NCBI GenBank assembly: GCA_947307415.1
Contig: CAMZJA010000003.1
Location: 1-64,000 of the forward strand
Direction of reading: 5' to 3'
From: an uncultured Bacteroidales bacterium
Lineage (GTDB): Bacteria; Bacteroidota; Bacteroidia; Bacteroidales; F082
Length of the DNA stretch: 64,000 nt
Below the pieces are notes generated by a model, which saw nothing but the letters and a program-made list of their open reading frames with translations, did not search any database and had not been told where the DNA came from. Shown here one piece after another: positions 25,141 to 33,338 of this stretch; the stretch's first letter is position 1; the number at the start of each line of letters is the position of its first letter. A program made the position numbers and the translations under genes.

Positions 25141-26010
25141 TCATTCAAAAGAAATATAATCTTCCGGGTTCAAGGCGCGTCCTTTGAGCCAAAGCTCGAA
25201 GTGCAGATGCGGTCCTGTCGAGATGCTTCCTCCGTTGCCGAGTATGGCTATGGCGTCGCCGGCTTTCACCATATCGCCTTCAAAATGAAGAAGTGCCGCA
25301 TTGTGTTTGTAAATAGAGATGATATTTCTATCATGTTGAATTCCAATGACATAACCACCTTCAACACTCCAATCCGAGAAGATGACGGTGCCGTCGGCGG
25401 TAGCTTTGATGACAGCGTCGGTGTTTGCCACGATATCGACTCCGAAATGTTTATTGTTGCTGTTGAAGTGGTTGGTGACGATGCCTCTGATCGGAACAAA
25501 AAACGGCGGCATATCGGCCTCGTCGTTGGTATTTATAAACGGATAACCGAAGATATTGTACTGCGTCTCGGCCTCAAACTGCACTCTAAAGAGGCTGTCC
25601 TGCTCCGACTTTAACTCGCTGTTTTTCGTGATGTTAGGTTTTTTTGTGCTGATATGCATCATCGCCTTGAGGCTGTCGTCGCCCATATCTTCTTCATAGA
25701 TGATGCGTTTCATGTTATCGATATATTGGTCTTTCTGACGAAAAACCTCTTCTATCGAGTCGGCCCGATGTTCGATGTTATAGAGTCGACGGTCTAATGT
25801 CACGTCGGTATAGCCCGGGATAAGCTCGCGCAAAGGGGTAAAGAAAATGAGACAAGTTGTTATTGCAATGATTATCAACGAGTATATTATCACCATATTG
25901 GTGAATTTCATCTTACTCATGTTAAAGCCGCCTTTCTCTTCATACGTGTCAGGATGTATGATGACGACCTTGAATTTGCTCTTAAAATTTTTAAACCAGC
26001 TGTCTTTCAT
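25141..26010 (-). CDS. Membrane-anchored M23 family metallopeptidase
   Basis: Probable peptidoglycan endopeptidase or envelope assembly factor. One transmembrane helix lies at about residues 36-56 (MVIIYSLIIIAITTCLIFF), followed by a periplasmic coiled stretch with repeated Asp/Lys heptads. The C-terminal LytM/M23 domain has zinc ligands in NKHFGVDIVA (HxxxD) and GPHLHFELW (HxH). Both ligand motifs are intact, so it may be active rather than a degenerate activator. The 289-residue length is usual in Bacteroidota. It lies 18 bp downstream of an acyltransferase gene on the same strand. Confidence 0.9.
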   Translation of the reverse strand: MKDSWFKNFKSKFKVVIIHPDTYEEKGGFNMSKMKFTNMVIIYSLIIIAITTCLIFFTPLRELIPGYTDVTLDRRLYNIEHRADSIEEVFRQKDQYIDNMKRIIYEEDMGDDSLKAMMHISTKKPNITKNSELKSEQDSLFRVQFEAETQYNIFGYPFINTNDEADMPPFFVPIRGIVTNHFNSNNKHFGVDIVANTDAVIKATADGTVIFSDWSVEGGYVIGIQHDRNIISIYKHNAALLHFEGDMVKAGDAIAILGNGGSISTGPHLHFELWLKGRALNPEDYISFE

Positions 26011-26028
26011 CTGTCTTTTCTCAAAAAA

Positions 26029-26586
26029 TCATTCCAAATTAAACTTTCCTGGTGTCTTTCCCTGCATGCCACGATAGAAATTCTCAATCAGAGGCCAGTC
26101 TTTGTCGAAATCGCCTGAAGGGATGAACGACGGTCCGTAGCCGCAGCGTCTCGTCTTAAAGTCGATAAACCCAAGAACCACAGGCACTTGCGCCAGCTCT
26201 GCCATGTAATAGAATCCTCGTTTCCACTTCTCGACGCGTTTGCGTGTGCCTTCAGGGGTGATAACGACATGAAGCTCGTCGTATTGTCTGAAAACGGCAG
26301 CGGTTTTCACCACCATGTTGTTGCCTTTGCTTCTGTCGACGGGTATGCCGCCCATTCTCGTCAGGCCCCAGCGCATGATGCGGTTTTTGAAAAACTCTTT
26401 CTTCACCAGAAACTTCACCGTGCGGCCTTCCATCCAGAAAAAGCTGCGACCGATGAAAAAGTCTTCGATGCAGGTGTGAGGAGCGGAGATGATGATGCTT
26501 TTCTTCACGCCTTCAGGAAACTGCCCGACGAAGGTGAAACCTCTCATTTTGAGGTAGTTACGTCCCAACCAACTTTTAAAACTCAT
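26029..26586 (-). CDS. 1-acylglycerol-3-phosphate acyltransferase-like protein
   Basis: Small acyltransferase of the PlsC fold, here 185 residues. The catalytic HxxxxD motif is HTCIED in IIISAPHTCIEDF. The second block is RMGGIPVDRSKGNN and the third is VITPEGTRKRVEKWKRGFY. No clear membrane anchor is visible, unlike canonical PlsC. Similar short proteins are common in Bacteroidota, and the acyl acceptor is not established. The start overlaps the dnaX stop by 4 bp (ATGA), so it is coupled to dnaX. Confidence 0.85.
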   Translation of the reverse strand: MSFKSWLGRNYLKMRGFTFVGQFPEGVKKSIIISAPHTCIEDFFIGRSFFWMEGRTVKFLVKKEFFKNRIMRWGLTRMGGIPVDRSKGNNMVVKTAAVFRQYDELHVVITPEGTRKRVEKWKRGFYYMAELAQVPVVLGFIDFKTRRCGYGPSFIPSGDFDKDWPLIENFYRGMQGKTPGKFNLE

Positions 26587-28304
26587 ATATCGATATTTAG
26601 TCCGAGACCTTTTTTCAAAGTCAAAATATTAGGGTTTGTCTCCGCCATCTTCTCGAAACGGCTGCGGTCGGTGTAAGCGATGTCGTCTTTCGGTTTTTCC
26701 ACCACATGATGCACCAGCTTAAACTGATTGTTGTCGAGCTCTTTCGAAAGGAACTCGCGGAGCTGTCCAAGTTTGTCAACATCTTTGACAACCAACAAGT
26801 TATCAATCTGATAATTGATTATGTTGTCGTCACCCAGCGTGGGTTCGTATTTCCCGATGCCGGCCACGAAATTCGGAGATGTGTTTTTGTTTTTCTCAAC
26901 GAATTTCTTCCACGCCTCGACCAGCATCTCCTGCGTAAAAGGGTTGTTTTTCACCTCGATAGGTTTCTCTTCCACTTTCTTCGGCTCGCTGTCTAAAATC
27001 GAAATCGTTCCTGTGCGTCGCGCACGCTGAACCGGCTGCGGTGCAGGGGCAACTGGTTCCGGTTGTGATGCAGGTTGCGGCTGCTGTTGCACTTGCTGTG
27101 GTTGCTGAGGTTGAGGTGCAGGCTGGGGCGTCACGTTCCGTGTGGTTGAGGTTTCTCGACTCCGCTCCGCTGCGCTCGAAATGACAGCGTTGTCATTCCG
27201 ACCGACCGAAGGGAGCGGAGGAACCATCTTCATCAGCGCCACCTCGAGGTGCAAACGTTTGTTATTCGCGCTGCGGAAATTGATATCGCATTCATTCGCA
27301 ATATCCAATGCTTTCAGCAGGAACTCGGTGCTGCAGCGCTCAGCCTGTTTGGCATAGCGTTCTTTCAGCTGGTTGCTCACCTCCATCAGACCGATGACGC
27401 GCTGGTCTTTGCCCAGCAGCAGGTTGCGCAGGTGACTTGCCATGCCTTGAATGAAATTTTGCGGGTCGAAGCCTTTGTTAATCACTTCGTTAAGCAGCAA
27501 AAGCATAGAGTTGATGTCGCTGGCGAGGATGTTCTCGACCATGCCGAAATAGTATTCGTAGTCGAGGACGTTGAGGTTGGCTATGACATCTTTATACGTG
27601 ATGTTATTGCCCGAGAAGCTCACCATCTGGTCGAAAATCGACAGGGCGTCACGGAGAGCGCCGTCGGCTTTCTGTGCTATGATGTTGAGAGCTTCTTCTT
27701 CGGCATTCACTCCTTCTTTAGCGGCTATGTTTTGAAGATGTTTTGTGATGTCTTCAACCGTAATGCGTTTAAAATCAAATATTTGACATCGCGACAGGAT
27801 TGTCGGCAGTATCTTATGCTTTTCGGTTGTGGCGAGTATGAACTTGGCATACGCCGGCGGCTCCTCGAGTGTCTTCAGGAAAGCGTTGAACGCCGCGCCC
27901 GACAGCATGTGAACCTCATCGATGATATAGACCTTGTACTTTCCGATTTGCGGAGGTATCCTCACCTGGTCGATGAGGGCGCGGATGTCGTCGACGCCGC
28001 TGTTCGACGCCGCGTCGAGCTCGAAGATGTTAAACGACGCGTTGTTGTTGAAGCTCACACATGACTCGCATTCGTTGCACGCCTCCATGTCGTCGGTAGG
28101 GTGCAGACAGTTTATGGTCTTCGCCATGATACGGGCGCATGTGGTCTTGCCCACGCCACGCGGACCGCAGAACAGGAACGCCTGCGCAAGAGTGTTGTTG
28201 CGTATAGCATTCTGCAAGGTCGACGTGATAGCATGCTGACCCACGACGCTCTCAAAGGTCGAAGGTCTGTATTTTCGTGCCGATACAATAAAATTTTCCA
28301 TCAA
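26583..28304 (-). CDS. dnaX: DNA polymerase III subunit gamma/tau
   Basis: Clamp-loader ATPase of the replisome. Walker A FCGPRGVGKTTCARI near residue 50, a four-Cys zinc module (CLHPTDDMEACNECESC), Walker B IIDEVHML, sensor I in KFILATTEKHKILPT and the SRC arginine-finger motif are all present. Domain III reaches about residue 350. The linker (360-430) holds a 25-residue stretch, RNDNAVISSAAERSRET, encoded by an inverted repeat (27150-27225), and then a Pro/Gln-rich tract. The C-terminal 150 residues are tau-like. The start could also be the second Met. It is divergent from sprE. Confidence 0.95.
   Translation of the reverse strand: MMENFIVSARKYRPSTFESVVGQHAITSTLQNAIRNNTLAQAFLFCGPRGVGKTTCARIMAKTINCLHPTDDMEACNECESCVSFNNNASFNIFELDAASNSGVDDIRALIDQVRIPPQIGKYKVYIIDEVHMLSGAAFNAFLKTLEEPPAYAKFILATTEKHKILPTILSRCQIFDFKRITVEDITKHLQNIAAKEGVNAEEEALNIIAQKADGALRDALSIFDQMVSFSGNNITYKDVIANLNVLDYEYYFGMVENILASDINSMLLLLNEVINKGFDPQNFIQGMASHLRNLLLGKDQRVIGLMEVSNQLKERYAKQAERCSTEFLLKALDIANECDINFRSANNKRLHLEVALMKMVPPLPSVGRNDNAVISSAAERSRETSTTRNVTPQPAPQPQQPQQVQQQPQPASQPEPVAPAPQPVQRARRTGTISILDSEPKKVEEKPIEVKNNPFTQEMLVEAWKKFVEKNKNTSPNFVAGIGKYEPTLGDDNIINYQIDNLLVVKDVDKLGQLREFLSKELDNNQFKLVHHVVEKPKDDIAYTDRSRFEKMAETNPNILTLKKGLGLNIDI
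27150..27225 (+). repeat. Inverted-repeat element inserted in frame within dnaX
   Basis: An imperfect 76-bp inverted repeat. The outer arms pair CTCCGCTCC with GGGAGCGGAG and GGTT with AACC. The inner arms are TCGAAATGACA and TGTCATTCCGA around the loop GCGT. Read in the dnaX frame it encodes residues of about 360-385 without stop codons. The segment with TTCGGTCGG and GGAATGACA recurs in the intergenic element at 36258-36339. Confidence 0.75.
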
Positions 28305-28376
28305 AAAACAGCCTTTTATTCAGCTTGTAAAATTACAAAAAAATCATCAAATGGGCAGACATATTTATATTTTTTT

Positions 28377-28384
28377 TATTTTTG
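28377..28384 (+). promoter_or_regulatory. -7 promoter element for sprE
   Basis: TATTTTTG, followed by C, 28 bp before the sprE ATG. Confidence 0.6.
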
Positions 28385-28412
28385 CAGTTTCGGATAATAC
28401 GCAGAAAGAAAA

Positions 28413-31085
28413 ATGAGAGTAAAGTCATATAAAATATTAGGCGTTTTTGCTATCTTGCTGGCAATCATCGTGTTAGCATCTTGCTCCACAAAAAAGAACA
28501 GATGGAACAGACGCGTCTGGCACAACACCACAAGTCATTATAACGTATGGTGGAACGGCAATCAGAGCTTGAAAGAAGGCGAAAAAACACTGCGTGAAAT
28601 GGCAAAAGACGACTATACACAGACCTTGAGAGTGTTTAATTACGGCACAAAAGAGGACGCTCTGGCACAAAACGCAAACATGGATCGCACCATCGAGAAG
28701 GGCGCCATATGCATACAGAAACACTCCATGCGTTTCAACAACAAGGAATATGTGCGCTGGATCGACGACGCCTTCATCGACATGGGCAAAGCCCATTTCT
28801 ACAAGCAAGACTATGTGCCGGCACGACGCACCTTCGACTACGCCTCAACACAATACCGCAACAGTGCCGACAGACACACTGCAACTCTTTGGTTGGCAAA
28901 GACTTACATCGAGACAAAACAGTTTGAGAAAGCCGAGGCTTTGTTACAGGCTTTGCTGGTGGCAATGGACAATGAAGACGAGAAAATTCCGAGATATGTC
29001 CGCAATAACATCGACCTCGTTTACGCCGATTTCTACATCGCGCAAGGCAAAGACAACGAGGCGGTGAAATATCTGCGAAACTCACTTCTCACTGCCAAAG
29101 GCAAATACGACAAGACACGCGCAATGTTTATTCTCGGTCAGATTTACGAGAGTCAGAACGACAAGCCACGTGCCACCGAGCAGTTTAAAAACGTCATCAG
29201 AAAACATCCTTCGTATGAGATGACTTTTGAGGCGAAGATGAACCTCGCGAAATGCTACGACGCCGACACCACCACCATCATGCGCATGCTGAAACGTATG
29301 CTCAAAGACACGAAAAACACCGATTTCAAAGACCGCATCTACTACGCTATGGCGGATGTGGCGTTGGAAAACAACAACGAGACTGACGGCGTGAAATATC
29401 TGAGAAAGTCGGTGGCGGCAAGCACAACCAACAACAATCAGAAAATCAAGTCATCGCTCGACGCGGCGAATATCTTGTTCAAAAACAGCGACTACATCCT
29501 CAGTCAGGCTTATTTCGACACCGCCGTCATGACGATGAGCCGCGAATATCCTGGCTATGACAGTCTGCTCAACCTCTCCGTGATGCTCACCGACCTCGTG
29601 AGCAACCTCACGGTTTATGAGACACAAGACAGCCTTCTGCGCCTCGCCGAGATGGACTCAATCCACCTCAACGCGGTCATTGACAAGCTGATAGATGAAT
29701 ACAAAGAAGAACAAAAACGTCTGGAAGAACAGCGTGAAATAGAGAAACAGATTGCGCTCAACGGCGGCAACGACAACACCTCACAAAGCGCCACAACCAA
29801 CAACGACGGAAGCTGGTATTTCTATAACACCGTGACGAAAAACCGTGGTGCCAACGACTTCAAAAACAAATGGGGTAACCGTTTGCTTGAAGACTATTGG
29901 TTCATCTCCAACAAACAGAGTCTGGCTCAGGAAAAAACCGAAGAACTGTCGGAAGACGAGCTCGCCATGATGAGCGATGAAGAACGCGAACAATATCTGA
30001 AAGGTCTTGAAATTAGTAAAGACACCACACAATACACCCCTCTAGACAGAGGCTATTACATGAAGCAGATTCCTTTCACCAAACAGGCGAAAGAAGAGGC
30101 AAACAAGCAGATTGCCGACGCGCTCAACAACATAGGATTCATCTATTACAGCGACCTGCAGGACTATCCGCGCTCCATCGAAGCCTTCGCCGAGCTCACC
30201 GAACGTTATCCCGACAACAGCAACGAGGTGTCGGCATGGTATTATCTCTACAAGATGCACAGCTCGCGCAAGGAAACAGCCGACGCTGAACGTTATAAGA
30301 ATCTTGTTTTAACAAAATATCCCGACTCAAATCAGGCGAAAATCATCCTCGACCCTGACTATTTCGTGAAGGAATATGCCAAAGGAGCCGAGGCCGAGCA
30401 GCTTTATTCGAAGACCTTCGAAGCCTATCAAAACGGTCAGTATCAACGTGTTATGATGAATGTGAAGAAGGCTCGCCAGCAGTTTGCCGACGACACCCTT
30501 TACATGCCGCGCTTCGAGTTCCTCAACGCCGTGTCGCTGGGATACGTCAACGTGGTCGACTCAATGGCATACGCTCTTCTGCGTCTAGTAAACAAATATC
30601 CGGAAAGCAGCATCAAGCCGTTCGCGTTGGATGTCTTGCTGAAAGCCAACGACTTGTACAACCTCGGTCTGAACATCGAGAGCGCTCGTCCGAAAGACGA
30701 GAAAATCGAGGAGAAAGAATCGCCTTACACCTTCCGTCCTAACGACGAATACTACGTCTTGGTGATCTGCAACAGAAAAGTGCGTATCAACCCGCTCAAG
30801 GTGCGTATCGGCGACTTCAACAAAAACAATTTCCGCATGGATCAGCTGAAGGTGAAAAACCTGATGCTCAATAAAGACGACGCGATGATCACCATCGAGA
30901 AATTCGAGAATGTCAACAAAGCACTTGATTATCAGACAGCAATGTTCATCAACGACTATGTCTTCGGCGGCATCGACAAAGAAAATTATCAGATATTAAT
31001 CATATCGGTGTCAAACTATCCTATCTTCTACCAAGAGAAAAACGTAGAGGAATATCTGGATTTCTGGCATCAATACAACAAATAA
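28413..31085 (+). CDS. sprE: Type IX secretion lipoprotein SprE/PorW (TPR protein)
   Basis: Outer-membrane lipoprotein needed for type IX secretion, where PorW links the motor side to the translocon side. The lipobox is VLASCSTKKNRWNRR, and the adjoining HNTTSHYNVWWNGNQSLKEG is the hallmark SprE/PorW N-terminus. TPR-like helix pairs run from about residue 95 to 400 and again from 560 to 760, with an acidic Glu/Gln-rich linker at 420-530. The C-terminal 100 residues form a globular part. The 890-residue length is normal. It leads an apparent operon with a bactofilin and a membrane protein, the same order as in Flavobacteriia. Confidence 0.93.
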   Translation: MRVKSYKILGVFAILLAIIVLASCSTKKNRWNRRVWHNTTSHYNVWWNGNQSLKEGEKTLREMAKDDYTQTLRVFNYGTKEDALAQNANMDRTIEKGAICIQKHSMRFNNKEYVRWIDDAFIDMGKAHFYKQDYVPARRTFDYASTQYRNSADRHTATLWLAKTYIETKQFEKAEALLQALLVAMDNEDEKIPRYVRNNIDLVYADFYIAQGKDNEAVKYLRNSLLTAKGKYDKTRAMFILGQIYESQNDKPRATEQFKNVIRKHPSYEMTFEAKMNLAKCYDADTTTIMRMLKRMLKDTKNTDFKDRIYYAMADVALENNNETDGVKYLRKSVAASTTNNNQKIKSSLDAANILFKNSDYILSQAYFDTAVMTMSREYPGYDSLLNLSVMLTDLVSNLTVYETQDSLLRLAEMDSIHLNAVIDKLIDEYKEEQKRLEEQREIEKQIALNGGNDNTSQSATTNNDGSWYFYNTVTKNRGANDFKNKWGNRLLEDYWFISNKQSLAQEKTEELSEDELAMMSDEEREQYLKGLEISKDTTQYTPLDRGYYMKQIPFTKQAKEEANKQIADALNNIGFIYYSDLQDYPRSIEAFAELTERYPDNSNEVSAWYYLYKMHSSRKETADAERYKNLVLTKYPDSNQAKIILDPDYFVKEYAKGAEAEQLYSKTFEAYQNGQYQRVMMNVKKARQQFADDTLYMPRFEFLNAVSLGYVNVVDSMAYALLRLVNKYPESSIKPFALDVLLKANDLYNLGLNIESARPKDEKIEEKESPYTFRPNDEYYVLVICNRKVRINPLKVRIGDFNKNNFRMDQLKVKNLMLNKDDAMITIEKFENVNKALDYQTAMFINDYVFGGIDKENYQILIISVSNYPIFYQEKNVEEYLDFWHQYNK

Positions 31086-31090
31086 AAATT

Positions 31091-31456
31091 ATGAGTTCAA
31101 ACAATCAAGAAACATCTGTAAGGAACAACCTTATCGGCAATGGCACAACCATTAAGGGCGAAATCATCGCCAACGGCGATATCCGCGTCGACGGAACTAT
31201 CATGGGAACGGTGAAATCAACCGGAAAAATTGTCATCGGACAACAGGGTGTTGTTGAAGGCGACATCATCTGCAACAGCGCTGATATCTCAGGTCGCGTG
31301 AAAGGTACCATCAGAGTCGATGAGCTGACATCACTGAAATCGACATCACGCATGGAAGTCGAGCTTTACACAAAACAGCTGTTCATTGAGGTTGGCGCCA
31401 TCTTCACAGGTAAGTGCGACATGTCGCAGCAGGTGACTGAAGCTCCAAAGAAATAA
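31091..31456 (+). CDS. Bactofilin (polymer-forming cytoskeletal protein)
   Basis: Small protein of the bactofilin family that self-assembles into filaments from a right-handed beta-helix core. The repeated six-residue turns are visible in GTTIKGEIIANGDIRVDG, GTVKSTGKIVIGQQG, VVEGDIICNSADISGRVKG and TIRVDELTSLKST. The core spans about residues 15-105 of 121, with short polar tails. It starts 5 bp after sprE and 3 bp before the next gene, so the three are probably one operon. A scaffold role for envelope complexes is inferred from context. Confidence 0.9.
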   Translation: MSSNNQETSVRNNLIGNGTTIKGEIIANGDIRVDGTIMGTVKSTGKIVIGQQGVVEGDIICNSADISGRVKGTIRVDELTSLKSTSRMEVELYTKQLFIEVGAIFTGKCDMSQQVTEAPKK

Positions 31457-31459
31457 TAT

Positions 31460-31840
31460 ATGGACAAAGAAAAAAACGCTAAATTTATCAGGCAGCTTTG
31501 CCTGTTGACACTCGTTATCTTTGCAGCTTCGGTGTTTGTGCGCTCTAATCTCACGGTGTGGTGGCCGGCAATAGCCTGTTTCTTCTTCATCGTCAGCATG
31601 GTGGTGTATTTTTTAAGCCAGAAAGCGAAGCAGAAAGACATGCGTAAGTTCGCCAACTTCTATATGGCTTCTACAGTTGTCAAGATGGTGGTTTACCTTG
31701 CGATAATCTTCATTTATGTGATGAACAACAAGGAAGACGGCAAGCGTTTTGCAATCACTTTTCTCATTTATTATTTGATTTACAGCGTTTTTGAGACTTA
31801 TAAACTCGCTAAAAAAGAAAAGAAATCAGATGGAAGATAA
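31460..31840 (+). CDS. Four-helix membrane protein usually found next to ATP synthase genes
   Basis: A 126-residue inner-membrane protein with four hydrophobic helices (about 9-28, 34-54, 66-90 and 98-115) and a basic C-terminus ending KEKKSDGR. The segments [21 protein letters not shown] and [13 protein letters not shown] resemble the uncharacterised protein that, in many Bacteroidota, stands between the bactofilin/AtpI pair and atpB. Here no ATP synthase gene follows; folE does. The function is unknown. A role linked to AtpI-like assembly is only suggested by homologous gene order. Confidence 0.65.
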   Translation: MDKEKNAKFIRQLCLLTLVIFAASVFVRSNLTVWWPAIACFFFIVSMVVYFLSQKAKQKDMRKFANFYMASTVVKMVVYLAIIFIYVMNNKEDGKRFAITFLIYYLIYSVFETYKLAKKEKKSDGR

Positions 31841-32447
31841 TCACGAAATCATTGGTTACGAGAAGATCGAGCATTTTAACCCTGAGCGCACGCAGAAGCT
31901 GATGGAGCATTACAGGGCTATTTTGAGCCTTTTGGGCGAGAACCCCGACCGTGAAGGCTTGCTGAAGACACCTCTGCGCGTGGCAAAGTCGATGCAGTTC
32001 CTCACTCAAGGCTACAACATGGATCCTATGGAGATTCTGCTCTCCGCACGATTCAAGGAAGACTATCGTCAAATGGTGGTTGTCAAGGACATAGAGCTGT
32101 TTTCAATGTGCGAGCACCACATGATTCCGTTCATCGGGAAGGCACATGTGGCATACATCCCTAACGGCTACATCACCGGTTTGAGCAAGATTGCGAGAGT
32201 GGTGGAAGTTTATGCCCGCCGTCTGCAGGTGCAGGAGCGCCTGACGACACAAATCAAGGAAGCCATCAACGAGGCGCTTCATCCGTTGGGAGTGGCTGTC
32301 GTCATCGAGGCCCGTCACCTTTGCATGTGCATGAGAGGTGTTCAGAAACTCAACTCCGTCACGACTACATCTGATTTTATAGGCGCTTTTGAACGTGGCG
32401 AGACAAGAGCGGAATTTTTAAATCTAATAGGAACAAATTTACATTAA
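31830..32447 (+). CDS. folE: GTP cyclohydrolase I
   Basis: Cytosolic enzyme that converts GTP to 7,8-dihydroneopterin triphosphate, the first step of folate synthesis. Zinc and substrate residues are in [20 protein letters not shown] and HLCMCMRG; the family block [20 protein letters not shown] is complete. The ATG at 31830 overlaps the upstream gene by 11 bases and gives 205 residues; a longer frame from 31791 would lie inside that gene. It is followed by fabD after 6 bp. Confidence 0.95.
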   Translation: MEDNHEIIGYEKIEHFNPERTQKLMEHYRAILSLLGENPDREGLLKTPLRVAKSMQFLTQGYNMDPMEILLSARFKEDYRQMVVVKDIELFSMCEHHMIPFIGKAHVAYIPNGYITGLSKIARVVEVYARRLQVQERLTTQIKEAINEALHPLGVAVVIEARHLCMCMRGVQKLNSVTTTSDFIGAFERGETRAEFLNLIGTNLH

Positions 32448-32453
32448 TTTTTT

Positions 32454-33338
32454 ATGAAAGCATACGTATTTCCTGGACAAGGAGCACAATTTGTAGGTAT
32501 GGGAAAAGATCTCTATGAGAAGTTCCCGAAGGCAAAGGAAATGTTTAACAAAGCCAATGACATCCTGAAATTCAATATCACAGAAATAATGTTTAAGGGC
32601 ACCGATGAGGATCTGCGCCAGACCAAGGTCACGCAGCCGGCCATCTTCCTTCACTCAGTGATTTTGGCAACGATGTTGGGCGACAACTTCAAGCCTGACA
32701 TGGTGGCAGGACACTCTTTGGGAGAGTTCTCGGCATTGGTCGCAAACCAGACATTGAATTTTGAAGACGGTTTGAAGCTCGTGTCACAGCGCGCCATGGC
32801 CATGCAGAAAGCTTGCGACGCCAACCCGGGCACTATGGCGGCCATCATCAACCTCGATGACGAGAAAATCAAGGAGATTTGCAACTCAATCGACGAGGTG
32901 GTTGTTCCGGCAAACCTCAACAGCCCAGGTCAGGTGGTGATTTCAGGCAGCGTGAAAGGCATCGAGATAGCTTGCGAGAAGATGAAGGAAGCCGGCGCAA
33001 AACGCGCACTTCCTTTGAAGGTCGGTGGCGCTTTCCACAGCCCGCTGATGGAGCCGGCACGCGAAGAGCTCGCCGAAGCCATCCAGAAGACCAAGTTCGT
33101 GAAAGGTATCTGCCCTGTGTATCAGAATGTTACAGGTCAGGCAGTGACCGATCCTGAGATCATCAAGGCTAACCTCATCAAACAGCTCACAGCACCTGTC
33201 TGCTGGACACAGACTATGGAGAACATGATTGCAGCCGGCGTCAATCAGGTTATTGAGGTGGGTCCAGGCACAGTGCTTCAGGGCTTGTTCAGAAGAATGA
33301 GCGCAACACTTGAATTGTCAAGCGCAACAATAGAATGA
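32454..33338 (+). CDS. fabD: Malonyl-CoA:ACP transacylase
   Basis: Cytosolic enzyme that moves malonyl from CoA to acyl carrier protein for fatty-acid synthesis. The N-terminus KAYVFPGQGAQFVGMGKDL, the nucleophile elbow GHSLGEFSAL, the conserved Arg in VSQRAMAMQ and the His in GGAFHSPLMEPA are all seen. The 294-residue length is standard. No other fab genes are adjacent. Its stop overlaps the start of the S41 protease gene (ATGA). Confidence 0.96.
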   Translation: MKAYVFPGQGAQFVGMGKDLYEKFPKAKEMFNKANDILKFNITEIMFKGTDEDLRQTKVTQPAIFLHSVILATMLGDNFKPDMVAGHSLGEFSALVANQTLNFEDGLKLVSQRAMAMQKACDANPGTMAAIINLDDEKIKEICNSIDEVVVPANLNSPGQVVISGSVKGIEIACEKMKEAGAKRALPLKVGGAFHSPLMEPAREELAEAIQKTKFVKGICPVYQNVTGQAVTDPEIIKANLIKQLTAPVCWTQTMENMIAAGVNQVIEVGPGTVLQGLFRRMSATLELSSATIE

